DNA of 64,000 nucleotides, from NCBI RefSeq assembly GCF_001905125.1, contig NZ_LWLE01000035.1, forward strand, positions 438,113-502,112. The letters run 5' to 3'. The notes under the pieces were generated by a model. The model did no database searches. It worked only from the letters and a program-made list of their open reading frames with translations, and was not told the DNA's origin. Every line of letters begins with the position of its first letter. Position 1 is the stretch's first letter. Made by a program: the position numbers and the translations under genes. The stretch is from Streptomyces sp. TSRI0281 (lineage in GTDB: Bacteria; Actinomycetota; Actinomycetes; Streptomycetales; Streptomycetaceae). Below, piece by piece: positions 8,872-17,514 of this stretch.

Positions 8872-9912
8872 ATGCGCGTGGGAACGTTCGTACTGGCAGC
8901 ACAGTTTCCGGGGCAGGGGCAGGGGGAAGCCCTGCACCGGGCGGTCCGGTCCGCCGAGGTGGCGGAGGAGTCCGGACTCGATTCCGTCTGGCTGGCAGAG
9001 CATCACTTCGTGCCGTACGGGGTCTGCCCGTCCGCCGTCACCCTGGCCGCGCTGCTGCTCGGCCGCACCCGCAGAATCCGCGTCGGTACGGCGGTGAGCG
9101 TGCTGCCCAACCACCACCCGGTGGCGCTCGGCGAGCAGGCGGCACTGCTGCACCTCACCAGCGGCGGACGGTTCTCCCTCGGGGTGGGCCGGGGCGGTCC
9201 GTGGGTGGACCTGGAGGTGTTCGGGGGCGGCCTCGACGCGTACGAGAAGGGGTTCCCGGAATCGCTGGAGCTGCTCCTCGACTGGCTGCGCGCACCACGG
9301 GTGGCGGGGCGCGGCGAACGGTTCGGTTTCCGTGAGGTGGCGGTGGTGCCGCGCGCCGACGAGCTGCTGACCGACGCCCCCGCGGGCCCGCAGGGGCCCG
9401 AGGTGGTTGTCGCCTGCACCTCGCCGAACAGTGTGAGGCTGGCCGGGGGCAAGGCGTTGCCGATGCTGCTGGGCATGCACTGCGGCGACGAGGAGAAGGC
9501 CGGGATGGTCCGGCTGTGGCGCACGGCGGCGCGGGAGGCGGGTCATCCGCCGGAGGTCGTGGCAGGGGCCGGACATGTCTCCGCGGGGGTGGCCCAGATC
9601 GCGGACGATCCCGCCGATGCCACCGAGACGCTGGTGAAGGCCATGCCCGGCTGGCTGCGCCAGGGGCTCGGCGCCCATGTGACGGTCGACAACAGGCACC
9701 GGGTGATGCGGGACCCCGTCGCGTACACGGAACTGCTGTGCGGGCTGCATCCGGTGGGTCCGCCCCGGCTGGCGGCGGACCGCCTCGTGGCGACGGCCGA
9801 ACGGACCGGCATCACGCGCTTCGCGCTTCTCGTGGAGGGATCGGGCGACCTCGCGGCGACCGAGGAGAACGTGCGTCGGCTGGGTGCCGAGGTACTGCCG
9901 CTCCTGAAGTGA
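8872..9912 (+). CDS. LLM-class flavin-dependent oxidoreductase
   Basis: The 346-residue protein belongs to the bacterial luciferase-like monooxygenase family, which uses reduced FMN or F420 in a TIM barrel. It shows VWLAEHHF near residue 42, a family signature, and the run GRTRRIRVGTAVSVLPNHHP. GAGGAGG at 8856-8862 precedes the ATG at 8872 by nine bases and sets the start. The gene stands alone. The substrate cannot be told. Confidence 0.85.
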   Translation: MRVGTFVLAAQFPGQGQGEALHRAVRSAEVAEESGLDSVWLAEHHFVPYGVCPSAVTLAALLLGRTRRIRVGTAVSVLPNHHPVALGEQAALLHLTSGGRFSLGVGRGGPWVDLEVFGGGLDAYEKGFPESLELLLDWLRAPRVAGRGERFGFREVAVVPRADELLTDAPAGPQGPEVVVACTSPNSVRLAGGKALPMLLGMHCGDEEKAGMVRLWRTAAREAGHPPEVVAGAGHVSAGVAQIADDPADATETLVKAMPGWLRQGLGAHVTVDNRHRVMRDPVAYTELLCGLHPVGPPRLAADRLVATAERTGITRFALLVEGSGDLAATEENVRRLGAEVLPLLK

Positions 9913-9928
9913 CCGCAGCGCGCCGACG

Positions 9929-10090
9929 GTGTTGGATGGTGCCGGTGGTCCGGATGGTGCGGGTGGTCCAGGTGGTGCCGGTGGTCCGGATGGTGCAGGT
10001 GGCGCCGGCGGAGTGTTCGGTGCTGGTGGTGCCCTGTGATCCTGGTGGTTCCGGTAGTCCTGGTGGTGCTGGTGGTACGGGAGCTGCCGC
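9929..10090 (+). repeat. GGT-rich imperfect repeat encoding a possible collagen-like micro-ORF
   Basis: The region repeats units such as GGTGCCGGTGGTCCGGAT with small changes. From the GTG at 9929 to the TGA at 10037-10039 the plus strand has a 36-codon frame rich in Gly-Gly-Ala/Pro-Asp. The minus strand reads Thr/Arg/Ile-rich in the opposite frames. No clear ribosome-binding site precedes the GTG. It may simply be a repeat in the space between a plus-strand gene and the minus-strand gene at 10138. Confidence 0.5.
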
Positions 10091-10137
10091 CCCGGAGCCA
10101 GTTGCACCTCCCGCGGCCGGGACGGCAGCAGAAGCGT

Positions 10138-10530
10138 TCAGCAGTCCCGTAGTTCGGGCGACTGGTTGAGCAACTGACCCCTCACCGAGGTGAATTTGGC
10201 CAGTCGCTCGTCGACCGAGGCATCCAGCGGGAACACCGCGACACGGTGGCAGTTCTGGAATGCCAGACGCACCCCGAAATGCCGCTGCAGCGCGCCGCGG
10301 ATCGCATCGCTCGCGAGCGCACGCAGCAGCTGACCACGTGCCTGCTCGTCCGGCGGCGGCGTCTGGTTGTCGGCGAACTGTCCGCCGTCGACCTTCAGCT
10401 GGGCCACCAGAGAGCTGATCATCTCCCATGCGTAGGGCAGGGAGGTCCGGACGCAGTCGACGAAGTCGGCTTCATCGACCTCGCCTCGCTCGGCCTGTTC
10501 CAACAGCGCCGGTGAGACGTCGAGCGACAT
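10138..10530 (-). CDS. SCO5389-family conserved protein
   Basis: The 130-residue protein starts MSLDVSPALLEQAERGEVD and is a compact, largely helical and soluble protein with no catalytic motif I recognise. AGGAG lies at the right distance before the ATG at 10530, which decides the start over the longer frame. It is conserved among streptomycetes next to nucS, from which it diverges across a 262-base interval. Function unknown. Confidence 0.78.
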   Translation of the reverse strand: MSLDVSPALLEQAERGEVDEADFVDCVRTSLPYAWEMISSLVAQLKVDGGQFADNQTPPPDEQARGQLLRALASDAIRGALQRHFGVRLAFQNCHRVAVFPLDASVDERLAKFTSVRGQLLNQSPELRDC

Positions 10531-10779
10531 GGGTTCTCCTCTCGCGACCCCGGCCGGCGGCCGGGGCCTTACGGGCATGGAAGGAGGACGGCGACGCAGC
10601 GTACACGGACGGCGACCTCCTGCTTCCACGGTAAGGGTGCAGTCCGGGCCGCACCAGGAGATTGGGAACACAACCGGCCACCTGATGAAGGGGCGCAAAG
10701 AGGGGCAAGTTCGCGGGCCGCTGTCAAGAGTGCCTTCGGGTGCGAAGGCGGTGAATCGCGTGGAACCCCGGTAGTCGAG

Positions 10780-10785
10780 TAGCGT
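10780..10785 (+). promoter_or_regulatory. -10 box for a leaderless nucS transcript
   Basis: TAGCGT ends seven bases before the nucS ATG and no Shine-Dalgarno sequence lies between, suggesting leaderless transcription. Confidence 0.4.
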
Positions 10786-10792
10786 GCCGACC

Positions 10793-11464
10793 ATGCGTCT
10801 CGTCATCGCCCGTTGCTCCGTCGACTATGCGGGCCGGCTCACAGCCCACCTCCCCTCCGCCCCTCGTCTGATCCTGGTGAAGGCGGACGGCAGCGTGTCG
10901 ATCCACGCCGACGACCGGGCGTACAAACCCCTCAACTGGATGTCCCCGCCGTGCACCCTGAAGGAGGGCGCCGACGACAGCGAAGGCGTCTGGACCGTGG
11001 TGAACAAGGCGGGCGAGAAACTGATCATCACGATGGAGGAAATCCTCCATGACTCGTCCCACGAGCTGGGCGTCGACCCGGGTCTCATCAAGGACGGCGT
11101 GGAGGCACACCTCCAGGAACTGCTCGCCGACCGGATCGAGATCCTCGGCGAGGGGCACACCCTGATCCGCCGCGAGTACCCCACCGCGATCGGCCCCGTG
11201 GACATCCTGTGCCGGGACGCGGACGGGGCGACGGTGGCCGTGGAGCTCAAGCGCCGCGGTGACATCGACGGCGTGGAACAGCTGACCAGGTACCTGGAGC
11301 TGCTGAACCGCGATCCCCATCTCGCACCGGTGAGGGGCGTCTTCGCCGCCCAGGAGATCAAGCCGCAGGCCCGCGTCCTGGCGACGGACCGCGGGATCGG
11401 CTGTGTGGTCCTGGACTACGACGCGATGCGCGGCATCGAGGACGACAAGCTGCGCCTGTTCTGA
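10793..11464 (+). CDS. nucS: Mismatch-specific endonuclease NucS (EndoMS)
   Basis: The 223-residue protein matches the length of mycobacterial NucS (about 226). It contains the RecB-like nuclease core GPVDILCRDADGATVAVELKRRG near residues 139-161, in which the D, E and K of the D-ExK motif are present. In actinobacteria, which lack MutS/MutL, NucS cuts both strands at G-T, G-G and T-T mismatches and gives non-canonical mismatch repair, working with the beta clamp. I use the ATG at 10793 rather than the GTG at 10784 because the family begins MRLVIARCSVDY. The C-terminus ends KLRLF, as expected of a clamp-interacting tail. Confidence 0.92.
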   Translation: MRLVIARCSVDYAGRLTAHLPSAPRLILVKADGSVSIHADDRAYKPLNWMSPPCTLKEGADDSEGVWTVVNKAGEKLIITMEEILHDSSHELGVDPGLIKDGVEAHLQELLADRIEILGEGHTLIRREYPTAIGPVDILCRDADGATVAVELKRRGDIDGVEQLTRYLELLNRDPHLAPVRGVFAAQEIKPQARVLATDRGIGCVVLDYDAMRGIEDDKLRLF

Positions 11465-11552
11465 TCCCTGCCCCTCGTCCTTCGCCGGACCGGCCGTTCC
11501 CACGGCCGGTCCGGCGTCGGCGTTCCCGGGGGCGTTCTGGGACCCGTACGGG

Positions 11553-11720
11553 CTAAGGGCTGTCCCGTAATCCCTGGTGGATCAGCGCGCGGCGTCGGAT
11601 GCGGTGCATCGCAAGGCGGAGGGACGTCCGCATACTGGGTGTATTCGGGCGTTCCGACAACGCCGCGAGGTGCCGTAGCTGTCGTCGTGCGCCCGCCAGG
11701 GATTTCGGGACAGCCCTTAG
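11553..11720. mobile_element. MITE-like element with 25-bp terminal inverted repeats
   Basis: The ends are near-perfect inverted repeats (11553-11577 and 11696-11720; outer part CTAAGGGCTGTCCCG, one internal mismatch). Between them lie about 118 bases without a coding frame I can support. The size and TGTCCCG-type ends resemble non-autonomous derivatives of Streptomyces insertion sequences. If the outer TA is a target duplication it would fit an IS630/Tc1-type origin; CTAG-type duplication of IS5 relatives is an alternative. The right end supplies the TAA stop of the gene on the minus strand. It sits between convergent genes and could also fold as a terminator. Confidence 0.6.
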
Positions 11721-14203
11721 GACGGGATGCCCTGGACCGTGTCCGGGGCGCTGCTCGTGGCCGCCGGGCCGCTCGCCGACATGGAGGTGTCCGGCTCGGT
11801 CGACGGGTCGGTCGGCTCGTCCGTGGGCGGCGTCGTCGGGGGTGTGGTGGGAGGCGTGGTCGGCGGGGTCGTGGGCGGCGTCGTCGGGGGCTTGGTCGGC
11901 CGGTCCGTCGGCTTCCCCGTCGAGGACGGGCCGGACGAGGAGGGTTCGGTCGGCAGCCCGCTGGTCGGCTCGCCGGTGGACGGGGTCCCGTCCGGTCCGG
12001 AGGTCCCCGGCGACGGGGTGCCGCTGCCGCTCGGGGTGGCCCGATCCGACGGGCCCGGGGACAGGGAACCGCTGCCGGCGGGCGCACCGCCGCCGGACGC
12101 GGAGCCGTCCGTCGGCTCGTCCGCGGGGAACCCGTCCTCGCTGTCCCCGTCGTCGGCCGACTGCTCGGTGGTGACCTTCTGGCCCTCCGGTGTATCGCCG
12201 CCGGACGTCGCGCCGAGCGTCACCACGGTGCCGAGCACGGCGACCAGCAGGACCCCCGCACCGACCGCGACCAGGTTGCGCCGCGCGCCGCCCAGGGCCC
12301 GGCGACGCAGCGACCGGGCGGATCCGGTGCCTTGCGGGGACACCTCGGCCTGCCGGGAGACCAGGGTCGCGGGCTCCTCGGTCCGCTGCGGGAACAGCGG
12401 CAGCACGGGAATTCCGCCGTGCGGTGTGGCCGCCTCCTCCTGACGTGCGGCGGGCACCTCCTCGCCCACAGCGGTCCCGGCCACCGGCGCGAGGCCGCCG
12501 GAGCGGTCGGCGACCAGTGCCAGCGCGCGGCGTCCGGCCACCGCACCGGACTTGTCGGCCAGCGCGCCGCGCATACCGATCGACGTCTCCAGTTCGGCCC
12601 TGGCCCGGTCCAGATTTCCGGTGCAGAGCGCCAGGACACCCAACTCGTGGTGGAAGTAAGCCTCTTCGGCGACCTCACCGGCGATCCTGGCGGCCTCCTG
12701 GCCGATCCTGAGGACCCTCTCCCAGGCACCCCAGTGCATCCCCGCCGCGAAGGCGGGAGCGGCGCTGCGGGCCAGCAGGACGGCGGCGCTGGCCTGTCCG
12801 GCCTCGTCGCCCGGTACCAGCCGGGCCATCGCGGCGATGACGGCGTCGGCCTCGGCGGCGGCCCGCTCGGGGGTGACCGAGGGGTGGCCCGCCCACCAGG
12901 CGTAGTGCTGGGCGGCGCTGCGGGCGTGGGCGGCGGCGTCCTCGCCGTAACCGCCCGCCTCCAACTGGGCGAGGACTCCGGCGGCCAGCCGGAAGCGGGG
13001 TCCGGCCGGGGAGAGCAGACCGCACCCGGCGAGTTCACCGAGCGCGGCGTCGGCGTGGGTGTCCCCCACGAGCGCCGGCAGGTGCGCCTGGTGCGGCACC
13101 TCGCCGCCGAGCGCGACGGCGATGCGCAGGGTGTCCCGGGCCGCCCGGGACAGCCCGGAGGCCAGCAGGGCGGCGGGCGCCGCGCCCTCACCGAGGCTCG
13201 GCAGATCCGGGGAGGGGGACGCCGCCGTGAGGGGCAGCGGAGACGCGTCGCCCGGTCGTGGCTCGAAGGAGCCGTACGTCTCGGGGCCGGTGCGCGCGTG
13301 GTCGCGCCGCCGCAGCAGGGCGCCCGCCTGGACGAAGCGCAGCGGCAGCCCCTCGGACTCGAACCAGAGGTCGCCCGCCCAGTTCGCCTCCTCGTCGGTG
13401 AGCGGGCGTTCGACGACCCGTTCCAGGAGTTCCAGGGAGGCGCCCCGGCCGAGCCCGGCGAGGAAGACCTCTTCGAGGTGCGCGTCGTCGGTGGGCGCCG
13501 TCACATCCGGGGTGGTACCGAAAAGAAAGGCGCACTCGGGGGTGGCGTCGAGCAGTTCATCCAGCGCGGCACCCCCGAATTCCAGGTCGTCCACGACGAC
13601 GACGGCGCCGATGCCGCGGAGCAGTCCGAGCAGTTCCGCACGGTCGGGGCGGTGCAGCGGGGCCAGGTGGACCGCGTCGAAGAGTCCGTACAGCAGGTCC
13701 GTGATGGTGCGCTTGTGGCCGCTGAGGCGTACGACGCCGTCGGGGGCCAGGTCCGCGCAGTCGGCGGCGACGGCGCTCAGCAGGGCCGTACGACCGGATC
13801 CGGCCGGACCGGTGAGCCGTACGGAGCGGCCGCGGGCCAGCAGGCGTACCAGCCGCTCGCGCTCCTCCTGGCGCTCCAGGAGGGGCAGCTGCGGACCGGG
13901 CGGGCCCGGCGGGACGGGCGGTGCGGTGGCGCGCTCGCGGCCGGTGCGCTGGGCGGCGGTGCGCCGGACGGGCGCGGCGGGGTGTTCGCCGGGCGGGCAG
14001 GGTTCGACCTCGCTGCCGTCGACCGGGTTGACCGTGAGCAGCAGGTCGCCCGACACGAGCTGGACCATGCGGGCCTGCTGCGGTGCGTGCCGGCCGAAGT
14101 CGGGGGTCATCGGTTCGGGTGACTGCCGTCGCTGTCCGGTGTCTTCCCCCTGGCGCTCGCGGTCATGCCCGTACTCTTCCGGTCCCCGGTGTGTCGGGTC
14201 CAT
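11717..14203 (-). CDS. Membrane-anchored P-loop NTPase with proline/threonine-rich extracellular tail
   Basis: The 828-residue protein has an N-terminal Pro-rich segment, then an AAA/STAND-like NTPase with Walker A GPAGSGRTALL near residue 130 and Walker B-like AVVVVDDLEFG. A helical TPR-like region follows (about residues 300-600), then one membrane helix (LVAVGAGVLLVAVLGTVVTLGA, about 648-670). The last 150 residues are Pro/Thr/Ser-rich with repeated PPTTPPTTPP. The domain order suggests a cytoplasmic ATPase tethered to the membrane with a flexible outside tail. The ATG at 14203 is preferred over the TTG at 14209 because GGGGGAC sits about eight bases upstream of it. The stop codon lies in the mobile element's end. 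Function unknown. Confidence 0.75.
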   Translation of the reverse strand: MDPTHRGPEEYGHDRERQGEDTGQRRQSPEPMTPDFGRHAPQQARMVQLVSGDLLLTVNPVDGSEVEPCPPGEHPAAPVRRTAAQRTGRERATAPPVPPGPPGPQLPLLERQEERERLVRLLARGRSVRLTGPAGSGRTALLSAVAADCADLAPDGVVRLSGHKRTITDLLYGLFDAVHLAPLHRPDRAELLGLLRGIGAVVVVDDLEFGGAALDELLDATPECAFLFGTTPDVTAPTDDAHLEEVFLAGLGRGASLELLERVVERPLTDEEANWAGDLWFESEGLPLRFVQAGALLRRRDHARTGPETYGSFEPRPGDASPLPLTAASPSPDLPSLGEGAAPAALLASGLSRAARDTLRIAVALGGEVPHQAHLPALVGDTHADAALGELAGCGLLSPAGPRFRLAAGVLAQLEAGGYGEDAAAHARSAAQHYAWWAGHPSVTPERAAAEADAVIAAMARLVPGDEAGQASAAVLLARSAAPAFAAGMHWGAWERVLRIGQEAARIAGEVAEEAYFHHELGVLALCTGNLDRARAELETSIGMRGALADKSGAVAGRRALALVADRSGGLAPVAGTAVGEEVPAARQEEAATPHGGIPVLPLFPQRTEEPATLVSRQAEVSPQGTGSARSLRRRALGGARRNLVAVGAGVLLVAVLGTVVTLGATSGGDTPEGQKVTTEQSADDGDSEDGFPADEPTDGSASGGGAPAGSGSLSPGPSDRATPSGSGTPSPGTSGPDGTPSTGEPTSGLPTEPSSSGPSSTGKPTDRPTKPPTTPPTTPPTTPPTTPPTTPPTDEPTDPSTEPDTSMSASGPAATSSAPDTVQGIPS

Positions 14204-14417
14204 CGCCAAGTCCCCCAGACGCGTCGCGCTCGGTTGCCCCTCCCGGCCTCATACGCCCCGCTGTCGCTGCTGGTCCGGTGTCCGCCCATGGGTTCCGTGT
14301 ATCGGCGGACGGCCGAACCCTAGACCTTCGCACAGTATCCACGAACCGGCGGGGTGCCGCGCCGCCCCGGACGTCACCTTCCGTCAGCGATTGTGCGACT
14401 TCTGCCGTGGGGTACCT

Positions 14418-14741
14418 CTACACACGCGGCAGGGAGTCTGCGGCGATTCCACCCTCGATGGCCAGAATGCGATGCAGTCTGGTGGCCACCAGCAGCCGCT
14501 GCATCTGCGGCGGTACGCCGCGCAGCACCAGGCGTCGCCCGGCCCGGCCGGCCCGGCGGTGCGCGCCCATGATGACGCCGAGTCCGGTGGCGTCCCAGGA
14601 ATCCAGCTCGGTCAGGTCCAGCACCAGATCACCGACTCCGTCGTCGACGGCCGAATGCAGGACGGTACGGGCGTCCGCCGCGCTTCGGACATCGAGGCGG
14701 CCCCCGACGACCAGCTCGGCGTGGTCGCCCCTGATATGCAT
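14418..14741 (-). CDS. STAS-domain protein, anti-sigma-factor-antagonist-like
   Basis: The 107-residue protein is a single STAS domain: MHIRGDHAELVVGGRLDVRS opens the fold, and LDSWDATGLGVIMGAHRRA corresponds to the phosphorylation loop. In SpoIIAA and RsbV the loop is D-S-S-G with a phosphorylated Ser; here Thr takes that place (D-A-T-G). GGAG lies before the ATG at 14741. It may bind a kinase-type anti-sigma factor in partner switching, but no such gene is adjacent. Confidence 0.82.
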   Translation of the reverse strand: MHIRGDHAELVVGGRLDVRSAADARTVLHSAVDDGVGDLVLDLTELDSWDATGLGVIMGAHRRAGRAGRRLVLRGVPPQMQRLLVATRLHRILAIEGGIAADSLPRV

Positions 14742-14896
14742 ATGCGCTCCCCGGGATTGCCTCGTAGCAAGGTCCGTCTGTCTGTCCTGTCTCTGCCACA
14801 ACTGACTGCCGCAACGACAGAGAAGTTGCCGTCTGTGAGCGAACCGATACCGAATTCACCCCCTGGGGTGACAACAGTCCGCTGAGATCCGACCGC

Positions 14897-14928
14897 GGCC
14901 GGGGGGTGAGCCCCGGCGCCCCCCGGCC
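14897..14928 (-). terminator. Terminator hairpin of the hydroxyacyl-CoA dehydrogenase gene
   Basis: GGCCGGGGGG (14897-14906) pairs fully with CCCCCCGGCC (14919-14928) around a 12-base loop, about 40 bases after the stop at 14969. Confidence 0.6.
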
Positions 14929-14968
14929 CCGGCTGACGGCGGATCAGGCGGCCGGGGGCGGAGAACGG

Positions 14969-15817
14969 TCAGTACGTGTAGAAGCCCTGCCCGCTCTTGC
15001 GGCCGATGTCACCTGCATCGACCATCCGGCGCATCAGCTCCGGGGCGGCGAACTTCTCGTCCTGCGACTCGGTGTAGATGTTGCCGGTGGCGTGCAGCAG
15101 GATGTCGACGCCGGTCAGGTCGGCCGTGGCGAGCGGGCCCATGGCGTGCCCGAAGCCCAGCTTGCAGGCGGTGTCGATGTCCTCGGCGGAGGCGACGCCC
15201 GACTCGTACAGTTTGGCGGCCTCCACGACCAGCGCGGAGATCAGCCGGGTGGTGACGAAGCCCGCGACGTCCCGGTTGACGACGATGCAGGTCTTGCCGA
15301 CGGACTCGGCGAACTCCCTTGCGGTGGCGAGGGTTTCGTCGCTGGTCTTGTAGCCCCGTACCAGTTCGCAGAGCTGCATCATCGGGACCGGCGAGAAGAA
15401 GTGCACGCCGACGACACGCTCCGGGCGCTCCGTCACGGCCGCGATCTTGGTGATCGGGATGGCGGAGGTGTTGGAGGCCAGCACGGTGTCCTCGCGGACG
15501 ACCTTGTCGAGGGTCCGGAAGATCTCGTGCTTGACCTCCAGCTTCTCGAAGACGGCCTCCACGACGACATCCGCGTCGGCGACGGCGTCGAGGTCGGTGG
15601 TCGTGGTGATGCGGGCGAGCGCGGCCTCCGCGTCGGCCGCCGTCAGCTTGCCCTTGGAGACGAACCTGTCGTACGAGGCCGTGATGCCGTCGCGGCCGCG
15701 GGTCAGCGCCGCGTCGGTCACATCGCGCAGCACGACGTCCCAGCCCGCCTGGGCGGATACCTGCGCGATTCCGGATCCCATGAGTCCGGCCCCGATGACG
15801 GCGAGCTTCCTGGCCAC
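14969..15817 (-). CDS. 3-hydroxybutyryl-CoA dehydrogenase
   Basis: The 282-residue protein begins with an NAD-binding Rossmann motif (VIGAGLMGSGIAQVSAQAG, residues 6-24). It carries the family's catalytic region HFFSPVPMMQLCELVRG with the conserved His, and later SGQGFYTY at the C-terminus. Such enzymes reduce acetoacetyl-CoA to 3-hydroxybutyryl-CoA or work in fatty-acid breakdown; in Streptomyces this provides precursors through the ethylmalonyl-CoA route. I chose the GTG at 15817 because AAGGGG precedes it and the Rossmann strand starts four residues later. The gene is followed by a strong hairpin. Confidence 0.9.
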   Translation of the reverse strand: MARKLAVIGAGLMGSGIAQVSAQAGWDVVLRDVTDAALTRGRDGITASYDRFVSKGKLTAADAEAALARITTTTDLDAVADADVVVEAVFEKLEVKHEIFRTLDKVVREDTVLASNTSAIPITKIAAVTERPERVVGVHFFSPVPMMQLCELVRGYKTSDETLATAREFAESVGKTCIVVNRDVAGFVTTRLISALVVEAAKLYESGVASAEDIDTACKLGFGHAMGPLATADLTGVDILLHATGNIYTESQDEKFAAPELMRRMVDAGDIGRKSGQGFYTY

Positions 15818-15968
15818 GTTCGCACCCCTTGGTTTCTGTTCGCCGCGATGGGCTGATCCCAGCAGTTGTTCACATGCTCTTCGGCGGAGGTTAGTACCCG
15901 TGAGGGACCGTGGGGCGGCGAAGAGATGCGCGTCACGTCTCAAATGACGGACATCACACCGGCACACG

Positions 15969-16610
15969 TCATTCGGTGGCACGCCGTGCGTAGTTGAGGA
16001 CCTTCTGGCCGAGCATCTCCTCGATCTCGTCCAGGACGACCAGGGCGTCGCGGGAGACCTCGACCGCCTTGCGGCCCGCCGTCATCTCCTGGCTGATGTA
16101 GCCGACGAGCGCGCCCTCGATCCAGGCGATCTGGCCACCGACGAGCAGCGGCATCGGGTCGTCGGGCGCCGCGCCGGTCTCCTCGCGCAGGGCCTCGACG
16201 ACGGCCTGGAGGATCTCCTGCTGGAGGTACCAGAGGCGGGCCTTGAGGGTGGGCGCCTCCTCGATGACCCGCATGAAGTCGGCGAAGCCGTCCATCAGTC
16301 CGTACTCCGGGGAGACGGCGACGACAGCGGCGCGCAGTTCGCGCAGGACCGCCTCGGCCGCGGACTCCCCCTTGTCGCGGGCGCGGACGAAGCGGGCGAC
16401 GCGCCGGCTGACGCCCTTCATCCGGTCGAGGAAGAGGTCCTCCTTGGCCGGGAAGTAGTTGTAGACGGTGTTCACGGAGACATCGGCCAGCTCCGCGACC
16501 TCGGCGACGGTCACCGTGACGAAGCCGTACTTGAGGAACAGCCCGGTCGCCAGGTCCGAGATGTGCTGCCTGGCCTGGCGCTTCTTGCGTTCCCTGAGTC
16601 CCTCAGCCAT
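15969..16610 (-). CDS. TetR-family transcriptional regulator
   Basis: The 213-residue protein has a TetR helix-turn-helix at residues 9-55 (TVAEVAELADVSVNTVYNYFPAKEDLF shows the typical recognition helix, split here as TVAEVAELADVS and VNTVYNYF). The C-terminal part is a helical ligand-binding and dimer domain. It is divergent from a two-gene DrrAB-like exporter across 112 bases that contain a repeated TGGAGTCA motif, so it very likely controls that exporter and itself. The ligand is unknown. Confidence 0.87.
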   Translation of the reverse strand: MAEGLRERKKRQARQHISDLATGLFLKYGFVTVTVAEVAELADVSVNTVYNYFPAKEDLFLDRMKGVSRRVARFVRARDKGESAAEAVLRELRAAVVAVSPEYGLMDGFADFMRVIEEAPTLKARLWYLQQEILQAVVEALREETGAAPDDPMPLLVGGQIAWIEGALVGYISQEMTAGRKAVEVSRDALVVLDEIEEMLGQKVLNYARRATE

Positions 16611-16661
16611 GGGCTCATCGTAGGGCGAATACGGGAGCAGCACGGAATCCGGACACGTAAC

Positions 16662-16689
16662 TGGAGTCAATGAAAGTTTGGAGTCATTG
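16662..16689. promoter_or_regulatory. Candidate TetR operator between regulator and exporter
   Basis: TGGAGTCA occurs twice as a direct repeat 17 bases apart (16662-16669 and 16679-16686). The same stretch holds an inverted repeat, CAATGA (16668-16673) and TCATTG (16684-16689). The region is AT-rich compared with its surroundings and lies 30-60 bases before the exporter start. Confidence 0.5.
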
Positions 16690-16722
16690 CAATTTTTAAG
16701 TGGATCTGTTTTTGTGGTCGCC

Positions 16723-17505
16723 ATGCCCCTCATCAGTACGGCCGGACTCGCCCAGACCTTCCAGACCCCGAGCGGCCCGGTGGAAGCCGTGCGCTCCATC
16801 GACCTGACCGTCCTCCCGGGTGAGATCGTCGGCCTCCTCGGCCCCAACGGCGCGGGCAAGACCACCACCCTGCGCATGCTCACCACCCTGCTCACCCCCA
16901 CCGGCGGGGCCGCCACGATCGCGGGCCACGACCTGTTCGACGACCCCGGCGGCGTACGCGAGAAGTGCGGATACGTCGCCCAGTCCGGCGGCATCGACCC
17001 CCAGCTGACCGTGCGGGAGGAGCTCGTCACCCAGGGGCGGCTCTACCGGCTGGGCAAGGCGGAGGCGATCGCCCGCGCCGGGGAACTGGCCCGCGAACTC
17101 GGCCTCGACGAGCTGCTCGACCGCAAGGCGGTCACCCTCTCCGGTGGTCAGCGGCGGCGCCTCGACATCGCGATGGGCCTCACCCACCGCCCCGCCGTCC
17201 TCTTCCTCGACGAGCCCACCACCGGCCTCGACCCGGGCAGCCGCGCCGACCTGTGGGACCTGGTGCGGCGGCTGCGCGACGACCACGGCACCGCCGTCGT
17301 CCTGACCACCCACTACCTCGACGAGGCCGACGCCCTCGCGGACCGGCTCGTCGTGATCGACCGGGGGACGGTCGTGGCCCAGGGCACGCCGGACCAGCTG
17401 AAGGCCGCCCACGCGGGCTCCGCCGCCGCCTCGCTCCAGGAGGCGTTCCTCGCGATCACCGGGCGCACCGCCGCCCCCGCCGAAGCCGCCCCCCTCACCG
17501 TTTAG
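16723..17505 (+). CDS. DrrA-like ABC exporter ATP-binding protein
   Basis: The 260-residue protein has Walker A GPNGAGKTT, signature LSGGQRRRLDIAMGL and Walker B FLDEPTTGLDPGSR, the pattern of daunorubicin-resistance type (DrrA) ATPases. The ATG at 16723 begins MPLISTAGLAQTF; there is no obvious Shine-Dalgarno sequence, so the transcript may have a very short leader. The permease gene follows after nine bases. With the divergent TetR gene it forms a standard drug- or metabolite-induced efflux unit. Confidence 0.88.
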   Translation: MPLISTAGLAQTFQTPSGPVEAVRSIDLTVLPGEIVGLLGPNGAGKTTTLRMLTTLLTPTGGAATIAGHDLFDDPGGVREKCGYVAQSGGIDPQLTVREELVTQGRLYRLGKAEAIARAGELARELGLDELLDRKAVTLSGGQRRRLDIAMGLTHRPAVLFLDEPTTGLDPGSRADLWDLVRRLRDDHGTAVVLTTHYLDEADALADRLVVIDRGTVVAQGTPDQLKAAHAGSAAASLQEAFLAITGRTAAPAEAAPLTV

Positions 17506-17514
17506 GACCTCTTC

